Shown: one piece after another, positions 7,602-16,090 of the stretch
Layout of the letters: each line of letters starts with the position of its first letter
Numbering within the stretch: the first letter of the stretch is position 1
Assembly (NCBI RefSeq): GCF_005860795.2
Contig: NZ_CP058350.1
Coordinates: 3,378,501-3,442,500 of the forward strand
Source of the DNA: Peteryoungia desertarenae
GTDB lineage: Bacteria; Pseudomonadota; Alphaproteobacteria; Rhizobiales; Rhizobiaceae
Length of the DNA stretch: 64,000 bases
Direction: 5' to 3'
The notes under the pieces: model-generated
Database searches by the model: none
What the model saw: only the letters and a program-made list of their open reading frames with translations
Told to the model about the DNA's origin: nothing
Position numbers and translations under genes: made by a program

Positions 7602-8840
7602 ATGAAGAAGAACGTGCTCATCATCGGCGCCGGCGGCGTCGCGCAGGTGGTCGCCCACAAGTGTGCGCAGAACAATGACGTGCTCGGCGACATCCATATC
7701 GCCTCGCGCACCAAGGCAAAGTGCGACGCCATCATCGCTTCGGTTCATGAGAAGAAGGCGATGAAGCAGGAAGGCGTTCTCGAAGCCCACCAACTCGACG
7801 CCCTCGACATCGAAGCCACCAAGGCCCTGATCAAGAAGCTTGGCACCGAGATCGTCATCAATGTCGGCACCGCCTTCCTCAACATGTCGGTGCTGCGCGC
7901 CTGCATGGACACCGGCGTGGCCTATATCGACACCGCGATCCATGAAGAGCCGAACAAGATCTGCGAAACCCCGCCGTGGTACGGAAACTACGAGTGGAAG
8001 CGCGCCGCCGAATGCGAGGAAAAGGGGATCACCGCCATCCTCGGCGCCGGCTTCGATCCGGGCGTGGTCAACGCCTATGCGCGTCTCGCCAAGGACGAAT
8101 ATCTCGACAAGGTGACCGACGTCGACATCGTCGATATCAATGCCGGCAGCCATGGCAAATACTTCGCCACCAACTTCGACCCGGAAATCAATTTTCGCGA
8201 GTTCACCGGCGTCGTCTATTCCTGGCAGGGCGGCGAATGGAAGGTCAACAAGATGTTCGAGATCGGCAAGGACTACGACCTGCCGGTCGTCGGCACCCGC
8301 CGCGCCTATCTCTGCGGCCATGACGAAGTGCATTCGCTGGCCAAGAACATGGACGGCGCCGACGTGCGCTTCTGGATGGGCTTTGGCGATCACTACATCA
8401 ACGTCTTCACCGTGCTGAAGTCGATCGGCCTTCTCTCCGAACAGCCGGTCAAGCTCGCCGACGGTTCCGAAGTCGTGCCGCTGAAGGTCGTCAAGGCCTG
8501 CCTGCCGGATCCTGCCTCGCTCGCCCCGAACTACGAAGGCAAGACCTGCATCGGCGACTACGTCAAGGGCTTCAAGGACGGCAAGGAAAAGACCGTCTTC
8601 CTCTACAACGTCGCCGACCACAAGGAAGCCTATAACGAAGTGGGCAGCCAGGGCATCTCCTACACCGCCGGCGTCCCCCCGGTCGCAGCCGCGATGCTGG
8701 TCGCGACAGGCGAATGGGACGTGAAGAAGATGGCCAACGTCGAAGAACTGCCGCCCAAGCCCTTCATCAACCTCCTGAACAAGATCGGCCTGCCGACCCG
8801 CATTCAGGACGAGGATGGCGATCGGGCTGTGGAGTTCTAA
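7602..8840 (+). CDS. Carboxy(nor)spermidine dehydrogenase (saccharopine dehydrogenase family)
   Basis: A 412-residue NAD(P)-dependent enzyme with an N-terminal Rossmann motif, VLIIGAGGVAQVVAHK, and the saccharopine dehydrogenase C-terminal fold. Together with the decarboxylase next door it matches the CANSDH/CANSDC pathway, in which aspartate semialdehyde and putrescine are reductively condensed to carboxyspermidine. Plant-associated rhizobia and Agrobacterium use this to make spermidine. ATG at 7602 follows AGGAG at 7586-7590. The GAGFDPGVVNAYARL and TAGVPPVAAAMLVATG blocks are typical of this branch rather than true saccharopine dehydrogenase. A strong terminator follows. Confidence 0.88.
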   Translation: MKKNVLIIGAGGVAQVVAHKCAQNNDVLGDIHIASRTKAKCDAIIASVHEKKAMKQEGVLEAHQLDALDIEATKALIKKLGTEIVINVGTAFLNMSVLRACMDTGVAYIDTAIHEEPNKICETPPWYGNYEWKRAAECEEKGITAILGAGFDPGVVNAYARLAKDEYLDKVTDVDIVDINAGSHGKYFATNFDPEINFREFTGVVYSWQGGEWKVNKMFEIGKDYDLPVVGTRRAYLCGHDEVHSLAKNMDGADVRFWMGFGDHYINVFTVLKSIGLLSEQPVKLADGSEVVPLKVVKACLPDPASLAPNYEGKTCIGDYVKGFKDGKEKTVFLYNVADHKEAYNEVGSQGISYTAGVPPVAAAMLVATGEWDVKKMANVEELPPKPFINLLNKIGLPTRIQDEDGDRAVEF

Positions 8841-8876
8841 GAGCGCGGTAGCGTTTGAGGATTGAGGGAATAAGGA

Positions 8877-8905
8877 CCCCGCCGGAGCGATCTGGCGGGG
8901 TTTTT
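8877..8905 (+). terminator. Rho-independent terminator of the polyamine operon
   Basis: CCCCGCC (8877-8883) pairs with GGCGGGG (8894-8900) and is followed by five T residues, 37 bp after the dehydrogenase stop. A near-identical stem sits at 12087-12110. Confidence 0.85.
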
Positions 8906-9144
8906 GTTTCGAATAGGCCGACACAATTCACTTCGTCCATCCTAGCTTGGAAACGTGTTAGGTTGGGGTAATGCTGTGTAAATCTATCTTCCCAACAGCG
9001 TGAATGTTTGGCCTAGCCCTCAGCCCACCCTATAAGGTTGCTATGTGCGATTCTGCGCACCCATGAATCGCAACAACACTTTGCCCGCGCCAGTTGGGGC
9101 TCGATGCATAAAGTCACAGGTCATCTTGATTGAAGGTCGCTCGA

Positions 9145-10575
9145 ATGGCAAAGCCGAAGCCACAGCGTGTTAGAGATCCGGTACACAATCTGATTGAATT
9201 TGATTCCGAACAGTTCGAACACACGCTCTGGAACGTCATTCAAACGTCCCCATTTCAGCGACTGCGTCGAATTCGGCAGCTAGGCTTTTCAGAGTTCGTG
9301 TTTCCAGGTGCCACACATACACGCTTCGCCCATAGCCTAGGTGTGTTTCATACCGCGAGGCAGCTAATGGGAGTCATTGAGAAATACGTCAAGTCGCATG
9401 ATCAGCAGTTCAAGAGTCGGCAAGCAGAGTTCGCCCTTGCCGCTGCGCTGTTACACGATGTCGGCCATGGCATGTTCAGTCATGCATTCGAGGCATTGGG
9501 TAAAGAATTCGGCTGGCCAATGGCTAAACATGAAGAGGTGAGCCAGCGACTAATACGCGAGGGTGAGATCGCCGAGGTATTGGATCGCGAATTCGGCAAG
9601 GGATATGCAGACAATGTCGCAGATGTCATTGCACGCGGGATTCCGAATAATCTCTATGATTCTGTCGTATCGAGCCAGTTTGACGCGGACCGATTGGATT
9701 ACATGCAGCGCGATCGTCTGATGACAGGGGTGCAAAGCAGTGGAGTTGACCCTACCTGGCTACTCGCAAACCTTGAAGTTGCCGAGGTTCCCACTGGGGC
9801 AGATGAAACAGGTATTGGGTCCGTCGAAACCTTGGTGCTAGGACCAAAAGCCGCGCAGGCTGCCGAGAGCTATGTGTTGGCGTTATTTCATCTTTATCCA
9901 AATGTTTACCTGCACAAGACTACCCGGGGAGCTGAGCTGATTTTTCAAAGCTTGATACGCCGAATTGTGCGTCTGCATGGAAATGGCGAAGGTGCCCGCT
10001 CTGGCCTTACGGGGACACATCCGCTTCTCCAGTTCATTGCTAGCCCTTCAGACCTTCAAAAGGCTCTTGCCCTGGATGATACGGTGTTCTGGGGCGCCCT
10101 GCCTTCGCTACTTGAAGCACATGACCCGGAGATTCAGAACCTCGCTAAGGCACTTCGCGAACGGAACATGTGCCGCTGCGTTGACGTTCGGAAGGTGGTG
10201 GAAGAATCGCTACCGCGTAATGTGGATGAAAACCGGCAACAACATCAGGCTAGGACAAGGCTGATATGCGACGAAGTTGCTAGATCGCTTAAAGAAATGC
10301 AGGCAGCGGAACCTGATAAGCCAGCACGATTTTTGGTCGACCAATATACTCGCAACCCCTACAAGAGATTTCAGGATTCAAAGTCCCCTCTTAATCAGAT
10401 CTTAATCCGACTCAGCCCCGATAAAGTCACAGACATGGCCGATCTTTCGCCGGTTATCGCCAATGCAGAACCGTTCAATTTATGCCGCGTATATGTGTTT
10501 CGAGATGACGCCGACGCAGTAGACGTGATACAGAACATAATGAGAACAAAAATCAAAGAAGGCGGGAAGCAATGA
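9145..10575 (+). CDS. HD-domain phosphohydrolase (dNTPase/SAMHD1-like)
   Basis: A 476-residue HD-superfamily protein. The metal ligands appear as H63 (RFAHSLG), H104-D105 (ALLHDVGHG) and a late Asp in SSQFDADRLDYM, the same arrangement as dGTPases and SAMHD1-type dNTP triphosphohydrolases; B. subtilis YwfO is the closest type I recall. ATG 9145 has GAAGG 8 nt upstream. The gene overlaps the next by ATGA, so both are co-translated. Codon use is visibly more A+T-rich than flanking genes, suggesting transfer. It may control nucleotide pools or act in phage defence; neither is shown. Confidence 0.8.
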   Translation: MAKPKPQRVRDPVHNLIEFDSEQFEHTLWNVIQTSPFQRLRRIRQLGFSEFVFPGATHTRFAHSLGVFHTARQLMGVIEKYVKSHDQQFKSRQAEFALAAALLHDVGHGMFSHAFEALGKEFGWPMAKHEEVSQRLIREGEIAEVLDREFGKGYADNVADVIARGIPNNLYDSVVSSQFDADRLDYMQRDRLMTGVQSSGVDPTWLLANLEVAEVPTGADETGIGSVETLVLGPKAAQAAESYVLALFHLYPNVYLHKTTRGAELIFQSLIRRIVRLHGNGEGARSGLTGTHPLLQFIASPSDLQKALALDDTVFWGALPSLLEAHDPEIQNLAKALRERNMCRCVDVRKVVEESLPRNVDENRQQHQARTRLICDEVARSLKEMQAAEPDKPARFLVDQYTRNPYKRFQDSKSPLNQILIRLSPDKVTDMADLSPVIANAEPFNLCRVYVFRDDADAVDVIQNIMRTKIKEGGKQ

Positions 10576-11129
10576 GCTCCAAACAACCTCACATAGTTGC
10601 TGCTCAAATCGTGCAAGATGCCGGTGGCGAGCTTGTAGGCCGGACACGACTCCAAAAAGTTGCCTTTCTGACGCAACTGGCAGGGTTCGATAACTCATTC
10701 TCGTTTGAGTACCGCCACTATGGCCCGTACAGCGAAGAACTGTCCCAAGCAATGGATATTGCCGTGCTTCTTGGACCTATCCAAGAGGAGGAGCGCGTAG
10801 CCGACTGGGGAGGCAGATACTCAATATATTCGCTCAATGGATCCGTTGCTGGAGCTGATCAAAATCCCGATAGAGCTACCTTTATCCAGCACGCAAAGCG
10901 TATCGATGCCGTTGAATTAGAACTCGCTGCCACAGCAGCTTATCTCTATGAAATGGAAGGGATTGGTAGGGTGTCGGAGGGCAATCCTTGGCTTGAGACT
11001 GCTAAACGCAAGCCTACAAAGGTGACCGGTGGCCGTTTGCAACGGGCGGCAAATGCTTACGAAGATTTGCGCAAAATTAAGACGATTCGCCCACTTCCTG
11101 TATTGCCAGCTTACGATGGGGCTGCATAG
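10572..11129 (+). CDS. YwgA-like protein
   Basis: A 185-residue protein with the N-terminal block GRTRLQKVAFLTQLAG followed by FEYRHYGPYSEELSQAMD, characteristic of the YwgA/Panacea-like (SocA, DUF4065-related) fold. The C-terminal part is basic and helical. As I recall, in Bacillus subtilis the HD dNTPase gene ywfO is followed directly by ywgA, so the same pairing here argues that the proteins act together. The start ATG overlaps the dNTPase stop. Related Panacea domains neutralise toxins, so this could restrain the HD enzyme; that is inference. Confidence 0.65.
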   Translation: MSSKQPHIVAAQIVQDAGGELVGRTRLQKVAFLTQLAGFDNSFSFEYRHYGPYSEELSQAMDIAVLLGPIQEEERVADWGGRYSIYSLNGSVAGADQNPDRATFIQHAKRIDAVELELAATAAYLYEMEGIGRVSEGNPWLETAKRKPTKVTGGRLQRAANAYEDLRKIKTIRPLPVLPAYDGAA

Positions 11130-11159
11130 GAAACTTGGTGCAAAGCCTGCCAGGCGCGC

Positions 11160-11426
11160 TCACAACTCGATGTCGCGCGACGGCTGACGGTTCCGCTGAA
11201 AGACCTCGTCATCGAGATCCACATCGGCGGGAAACAGTTTGAGATGCGCCACAAGGCTGGGCCGGTTCTTGGCGAGCGCCCGCTTGGCCGCCTCCGCCGC
11301 CTCGACGCTGACCAGCACCGCCGCCGACTTGCCATGTTTGGTGATGGTGACGAATTCACCGGAAGTCGCATCCTCGACCAGCCCCGAGAGCCCTGCTTTG
11401 GCTTCCTTCACACCGATGCGGGACAT
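11160..11426 (-). CDS. Phd/YefM-type antitoxin, no partner toxin
   Basis: An 88-residue protein with the Phd/YefM N-terminus (MSRIGVKEAKAGLSGLVEDA) and FVTITKHGKSAAVLVS, the strand that carries the DNA-binding dimer. Such proteins normally precede a VapC-PIN, Doc or RelE toxin. Here the next 30 bp downstream run into the 3' end of the YwgA-like gene, and no toxin frame exists. The orphan may be a remnant left when the HD-YwgA pair was gained, or may have become a free regulator. It remains intact. Confidence 0.8.
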   Translation of the reverse strand: MSRIGVKEAKAGLSGLVEDATSGEFVTITKHGKSAAVLVSVEAAEAAKRALAKNRPSLVAHLKLFPADVDLDDEVFQRNRQPSRDIEL

Positions 11427-11516
11427 CGCGACACCTCACAGAGTGACTACCAGAGACCACAATATACGTCTTAGCCCCTTGATCCACAACGCCCCCATAT
11501 CCACCCCACCCCCACC

Positions 11517-12062
11517 ATGCTACGAGGCCGCCACACAACACCCCACACGCGCCGAGACCCCGATGCCCCTGCCCTCCACACCGACCTCACCGCCACGCTG
11601 CGCCCCCTCCTCACCGAACTCCACCAGTCCCCCGAGCTCTTCCAGACCTGGGATACCCATCTGGAGCTTATCGCAGCCGGTGGTCTCGTCGTGGTGAAGT
11701 CGAAGCGGGCGAAGGGGCTGGTCGACAGCCTGTTCTGGGGCCGGGCGCCGGGATCCTCGGAGAACAAGCAGCTGCCCGAGCCGACAGCCTTTGCCGCCAT
11801 CGACCGTTTCCTCGGCCTCGGCGCCCATCTCGCGCTGGCGGATGCCCTGCCCGAAGGGGCGGTGCTGGACGAAGCCTTTCCCCATTGCGCGGTGAAACTT
11901 GCCTATCGCAAGAAGGGCGCGCCGAAGGCGAAGGTCCTGTCGATGATCTTCATCGGCTTCAAGGACGAGGCGGATGCGCTTGATTATGCCGAGCGTTTCC
12001 CTGCCCTGCCGCTGGTCACATCAAGGCCGTTGATGGGCGACAAGCTGCACGAATGGCGCTGA
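11517..12062 (+). CDS. Hypothetical protein
   Basis: A 181-residue open frame with G+C-rich third positions like its neighbours. After a proline- and threonine-rich N-terminus it contains LELIAAGGLVVVKSKRAKG, a possible nucleotide- or lipid-interacting segment, then a long acidic helix and PLVTSRPLMGDKL. I do not recognise the family. The first 15 or so residues are unlike the rest, so the real start may lie further in. It is convergent with the ClpP-like gene, separated from it by a terminator stem. Confidence 0.6.
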   Translation: MLRGRHTTPHTRRDPDAPALHTDLTATLRPLLTELHQSPELFQTWDTHLELIAAGGLVVVKSKRAKGLVDSLFWGRAPGSSENKQLPEPTAFAAIDRFLGLGAHLALADALPEGAVLDEAFPHCAVKLAYRKKGAPKAKVLSMIFIGFKDEADALDYAERFPALPLVTSRPLMGDKLHEWR

Positions 12063-12086
12063 AATAAACGAATGCGCCAACGAAAA

Positions 12087-12110
12087 CCCCGCCGGATCGC
12101 TCCGACGGGG
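12087..12110 (-). terminator. Terminator of the ClpP-like gene
   Basis: CCCCGCCGGA (12087-12096) pairs with TCCGACGGGG (12101-12110) with one mismatch. Read on the minus strand it is followed by TTTTCGTT, placing it just after the ClpP-like stop. It resembles the 8877-8905 stem. Confidence 0.75.
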
Positions 12111-12136
12111 TCTGATCGATATCACTGTATCAAGGC

Positions 12137-12721
12137 TCAGCCGATTTCGGACTGGCTTTCGACGATCTTGCCAACCAGGCCATAATCCTTGGCGTCTTCG
12201 GCAGAGAGCCAGTAGTCGCGGTCGATGTCCTTGCCGATCTTCTCTTCGCTCTGGCCGGTGGCCTTGGCGAAGATCTTGATCAGACGCTTGTTCATCTTGA
12301 TGATTTCATTGGCCTGGATCTCGATATCCGAGGCCATGCCGCGCGTGCCGCCAGACGGTTGGTGCAACAGGAAGCGGGTGTTGGGCAGGCAAAGGCGCTG
12401 CTCCTTCGGCACCGACACATAGATCAGCGCGCCCGCGGACGCGACCCAGCCCGTGCCGATGATCCAGACCTTCGGCTTGATGAACTTGATCATGTCATGG
12501 ATCGAATCGCCCGATTCGACATGGCCGCCGGGAGAATTCACATAGACGCGAATGTCCTCGTCGCTGGCTGCCGCAAGAGCCACGAGCTGGGTGCAGACCT
12601 TCTGCGCCAGTTCCATGGTAATGCCGCCATAGATGAAGATCGAACGCGACTTGAAAAGATTCGCTTCCGTTTCCTTGCCGAGCGGCAGTTCCTTGCTCTT
12701 GTCGTCGTCTTCTTCATTCAT
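12137..12721 (-). CDS. ClpP-family serine protease subunit
   Basis: A 194-residue ClpP-fold protein. The catalytic triad is intact: S95 in [11 protein letters not shown]120 in LLHQPSGG and D169 in [10 protein letters not shown], with the same spacings (25 and 49 residues) as in E. coli ClpP. Relative to the housekeeping form it has GWVASAG in place of GQAAS(M/S)GA and an acidic, charged N-terminus ([11 protein letters not shown]) instead of a short propeptide. Rhizobia carry several clpP paralogues, usually one with clpX; this one stands alone. ATG 12721 follows GGAGAA. It may form mixed rings or serve stress proteolysis. Confidence 0.85.
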   Translation of the reverse strand: MNEEDDDKSKELPLGKETEANLFKSRSIFIYGGITMELAQKVCTQLVALAAASDEDIRVYVNSPGGHVESGDSIHDMIKFIKPKVWIIGTGWVASAGALIYVSVPKEQRLCLPNTRFLLHQPSGGTRGMASDIEIQANEIIKMNKRLIKIFAKATGQSEEKIGKDIDRDYWLSAEDAKDYGLVGKIVESQSEIG

Positions 12722-12905
12722 CCGGCAATTCTCCATCTGCGTTTTCGCTCACCCGCACATAGTGCGTCTCATGTGTTAAGACAATGCGGGAAAAAGACAA
12801 GCATGGAAGCGGTGAACAGGAGGTTATGCCAGTTTTCAAGAGCTTTGACTGCGATCACGGTAAAGATCATCGCGCTGTTCCAGGATTTGGCCACCACTTG
12901 TTAAC

Positions 12906-14321
12906 GTGGATGCTTCTAATTTATGGCATCGGAGGACATCGATACCTGCACAGATACGCCTTGCCGAACTGATCGGCGCCTTGAGCCATGCGCTCGACCT
13001 GACCGGCGGTCAGGTCATGGGCCATTGTCTGCGCTCGGCCCATATCGGCACACAGATTGGTCGTAAGATCGGCCTGTCGGATGGCGAGCTGAACGATCTC
13101 TACTATGCGCTGATGCTGAAGGATCTGGGCTGCTCGGCCAATGCCGCACTCGTCTCAAGCATGCTGGACACCGACGACACGACCTTCAAGCGCGCGCTTG
13201 AGCGGGTCGACGGCAGCAAGGTTGAAACCCTGTTGCAGCTGTTTCGCCACGCCGGTAAGGGTCGCGGGTTGGCGGGACGCGCAAGAGCCGTTGCCAAGGG
13301 GCTGGCGCTTGGCTCCCGCGCTGGCGAGATGGTGGAAATCCGCTGCCGCCGTGGTGCCGAAATCGCCTGCCAGATGCGCTTCTCCGAAGCCGTTGGGCAG
13401 GGCATTCTCGACCTCGACGAGCATTTTGATGGCTCGGGTCGTCCCCATCAGCGGAGGGGCGAGGAAATCCATCTCTTTGCACGCATCGCGCTCCTGGCGC
13501 AGGTCACCGAGATCTTCTTCTCGCGCAAGGGTCCGAAAGCCGCCATCAGCCGCGTGAGAAAGCTGAGAGGCAAAGCCTTTGATCCGACACTGGTCGATGT
13601 CCTGCTCGAGCTTGCCGCCCGCGACAGTTTCTGGTCGGACCTTGCGTCCAGCGACCTCGAAAAACGCCTGCTTGACAGCGAGCCCGGTCGTCACATCATT
13701 CTCGCGGATGAGGACTATCTCGATGACATCGTCGAAGGGTTCTCCCGCGTCATTGATGCCAAGAGCCCTTTTACCGCCGGCCATAGCAGTCGGGTGGCGG
13801 ACATCACGGTCCTGATCGCCCGCGAGCTGGGCCTGGATGAGCCTGCCTGCCGCAATCTGCGGCGGGCCGCCTTGCTCCATGATATCGGCAAGCTCGGCGT
13901 CTCGGCCCGCATCCTCAACAAGCCGACAGACCTCGACGCCGCCGAATGGGAGGAAATGCGCAGCCATGCCTGCCACTCGGAGCGGATCCTGTCGCGCATC
14001 TCCGCCTTTTCCGATCTCGCCGAAATCGGTGGCGCCCACCATGAACGCCTTGACGGCACGGGCTATCCGCGCGGCCTCAAAGGCGATGAAATATCCTTCG
14101 CCACCCGCATCGTCGCAACCGCCGACGTGTTTGACGCATTGACCGCCGACCGGCCTTACCGCGCCGCCATGCCCCATGTCGAAGCGCTTTCGATCCTCAA
14201 GGCCAGTGCCGGACGGCATCACGATCCGGTCTGCGTTGCAGCCCTCGAAAGGGTAGTGCTGAACCCGCGGTCGCAGATGACTCATCAGGCCCCTATCGCG
14301 CAATCCGCGTTGACAGGATGA
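12906..14321 (+). CDS. HD-GYP domain protein with two HD regions
   Basis: A 471-residue cytosolic protein with no membrane segment. The second half (about residues 275-440) is a full HD-GYP domain: ALLHDIGKLGV, then GGAHHERLDGTGYPRGL, and ATADVFDALTADRPYR, the site that hydrolyses cyclic di-GMP in active members. The first half looks like a decayed copy: LKDLGC replaces the HD motif and EHFDGSGRP replaces HHE..DGTGYP. The start is a GTG at 12906, since the frame is closed upstream at 12861 and offers no ATG. The 3' end overlaps the convergent Lrp-type gene by 29 bp. Confidence 0.85.
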   Translation: MDASNLWHRRTSIPAQIRLAELIGALSHALDLTGGQVMGHCLRSAHIGTQIGRKIGLSDGELNDLYYALMLKDLGCSANAALVSSMLDTDDTTFKRALERVDGSKVETLLQLFRHAGKGRGLAGRARAVAKGLALGSRAGEMVEIRCRRGAEIACQMRFSEAVGQGILDLDEHFDGSGRPHQRRGEEIHLFARIALLAQVTEIFFSRKGPKAAISRVRKLRGKAFDPTLVDVLLELAARDSFWSDLASSDLEKRLLDSEPGRHIILADEDYLDDIVEGFSRVIDAKSPFTAGHSSRVADITVLIARELGLDEPACRNLRRAALLHDIGKLGVSARILNKPTDLDAAEWEEMRSHACHSERILSRISAFSDLAEIGGAHHERLDGTGYPRGLKGDEISFATRIVATADVFDALTADRPYRAAMPHVEALSILKASAGRHHDPVCVAALERVVLNPRSQMTHQAPIAQSALTG

Positions 14322-14724
14322 TGGACGACAAGGTGCGCTCGACGCCCGACAGCTCCCCGATCCGATCGATCAGCCGGTCAAGCTCGGAAATCGACGGTGC
14401 GGCAATGATGGCGATCAGGTCGTAAGGACCGTTCACCGAATAAAGCGCGGTCACCTCGCGGATGGCATTGAGCTCGCTTGTCACCGCCGTCAGCGCCTTG
14501 GGCGCAATGGTGATCATCACATGCGCCCGGATCAGCCTAGTCTGATAAGCATCCGAGAGCCGCACCGCATAGCCGGCGATCACGCCTTGCGTCTCCAGCC
14601 GCTCCAGCCGCGCCTGCACCGTGGTGCGCGACAGATCGAGCCGCCGCGCCAGTTCGGCCACCGGCATGCGGGCATTCTCCGACAATAGCGCCAGCAGTTC
14701 GCGATCCTTGTCCGTTATCTGCAT
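14293..14724 (-). CDS. Lrp/AsnC-family regulator
   Basis: A 143-residue transcription factor: an N-terminal helix-turn-helix (ELARRLDLSRTTVQARLERL at about residues 25-44) and a C-terminal RAM domain that binds an amino acid. ATG 14724 has AGGA 8 nt upstream; the longer frame would start with TTG at 14745. It is divergent from the saccharopine-dehydrogenase-like gene 150 bp away. Lrp-type genes commonly control the adjacent amino-acid catabolic gene and respond to its substrate, so lysine or a related compound is a reasonable guess. Confidence 0.85.
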   Translation of the reverse strand: MQITDKDRELLALLSENARMPVAELARRLDLSRTTVQARLERLETQGVIAGYAVRLSDAYQTRLIRAHVMITIAPKALTAVTSELNAIREVTALYSVNGPYDLIAIIAAPSISELDRLIDRIGELSGVERTLSSIILSTRIAR

Positions 14725-14874
14725 ATCGCCAATCCTGATCGTCAATCAGCCGAAAACGCTACAGCATATTGCACAAAACGTCACTTGGAATCGACAGCGT
14801 CCGAAACCACACTGGTCGAGACTTTGACATGCGACCGCCCGCGAGCGGCGCGAGAGAAACGAAGGGGAAAAACC

Positions 14875-15978
14875 ATGAAACACGTCACCATCATCGGCGC
14901 AGGCAAGATCGGTGGCGCGATTGCCCGCATGCTGGCGGAGACTGGCGATTACACCGTGACCGTCGCAGACCGCAGCGCCGACCAGCTCGCCAAGCTCGAC
15001 AGCCATCCCGCGGTGAAGACGCTCGAACTCGACATTGCTGATGCGAAGGCGCTGGATGGAGCATTGGCCGGCCAGTTCGCCGTGCTCTCCGCCGCCCCCT
15101 TCCATCTGACCGGCGCGATTGCCGAAAGTGCCGCCCGAACGGGCACCCATTATCTCGACTTGACCGAGGATGTCGCCACCACCCGCAAGGTCGAGAAACT
15201 GGCAGAAGGCGCCCGTTCCGCCTTCATCCCCCAATGCGGCCTCGCCCCCGGCTTCATCTCCATCGTCGCAAATGATCTGACAAGGCATTTCGACACGCTG
15301 GATACAGTGCGCATGCGCGTAGGCGCCCTGCCACAATATCCCTCCAACGCGCTCAACTATAATCTCACCTGGTCAACCGACGGGCTGATCAACGAATATA
15401 TCGAGCCTTGTGAGGCAATCGTTGAGGGCAGGCTCACCGTCGTGCCCGCCATGGAAGAGCGCGAGGAATTCTCGCTCGATGGCGTCACCTACGAAGCCTT
15501 CAACACCTCTGGCGGCCTCGGCACGCTGGCAAAGACGCTCGAAGGCCGGGTGCGCACGATGAACTACCGCACCATCCGCTATCCCGGCCATCAGGCGATC
15601 ATCAAGGCGCTTTTGAACGACTTCAACCTGAAGAACCGCCGCGACGTCCTGAAAGACCTTTTCGAAAACGCGCTTCCCGCCACCATGCAGGACGTCGTCG
15701 TCATTTTCGTCACCGTCTGCGGCTGGAAGGACGGTCGTTACCTGCAGGAAACCTATGCCAACAAGGTCTATGCCGGCGTCGTCGCCGGGAAGAAGATGAG
15801 CGCCATCCAGATCACCACCGCAGCCGGCATCTGCACCGTGCTCGATCTCTTGGCCGATGGCACGCTGCCTGCGGCCGGTTTTGTCCGCCAGGAGGAAATC
15901 AATCTCCCGGCCTTTCTCGAAAACCGTTTTGGCCGGGTTTACGACCCAGATGTGATGAAGGTGGCGAAGGCCGGCTGA
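14875..15978 (+). CDS. Saccharopine dehydrogenase family protein, possible lysine 6-dehydrogenase
   Basis: A 367-residue NAD(P)-dependent oxidoreductase with HVTIIGAGKIGGAIARML at the N-terminus (Rossmann GxGxxG) and the long saccharopine-dehydrogenase C-terminal domain. The start is ATG 14875 after GAAGGGG. Two enzymes of this family fit the length: saccharopine dehydrogenase and L-lysine 6-dehydrogenase, the latter known from Agrobacterium. Either would make aminoadipate semialdehyde, the substrate for an aldehyde dehydrogenase such as the one encoded convergently. The second dehydrogenase family member at 7602 is clearly different in sequence. Confidence 0.75.
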   Translation: MKHVTIIGAGKIGGAIARMLAETGDYTVTVADRSADQLAKLDSHPAVKTLELDIADAKALDGALAGQFAVLSAAPFHLTGAIAESAARTGTHYLDLTEDVATTRKVEKLAEGARSAFIPQCGLAPGFISIVANDLTRHFDTLDTVRMRVGALPQYPSNALNYNLTWSTDGLINEYIEPCEAIVEGRLTVVPAMEEREEFSLDGVTYEAFNTSGGLGTLAKTLEGRVRTMNYRTIRYPGHQAIIKALLNDFNLKNRRDVLKDLFENALPATMQDVVVIFVTVCGWKDGRYLQETYANKVYAGVVAGKKMSAIQITTAAGICTVLDLLADGTLPAAGFVRQEEINLPAFLENRFGRVYDPDVMKVAKAG

Positions 15979-16090
15979 GCTCCGCTCCGGGGGGAGGATG
16001 GACTGAGGCGGCCCGGGTCTGAACGCCCTGTCCGCCCGGTCCCGGACGGGGCGGCGAAGGGCCGAAGATGCCCCCCGCCCCGTTCATCGC

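Noticed and set aside
11130..11160. Possible VapC toxin start (GTG) after the orphan antitoxin
   Set aside because: The frame continues only into the YwgA 3' end and lacks the PIN N-terminal DTN motif.
12784..12972. 62-codon frame with AGGAGG near an ATG
   Set aside because: The ATG is only 2 nt from AGGAGG and the frame overlaps the HD-GYP start; no family similarity.
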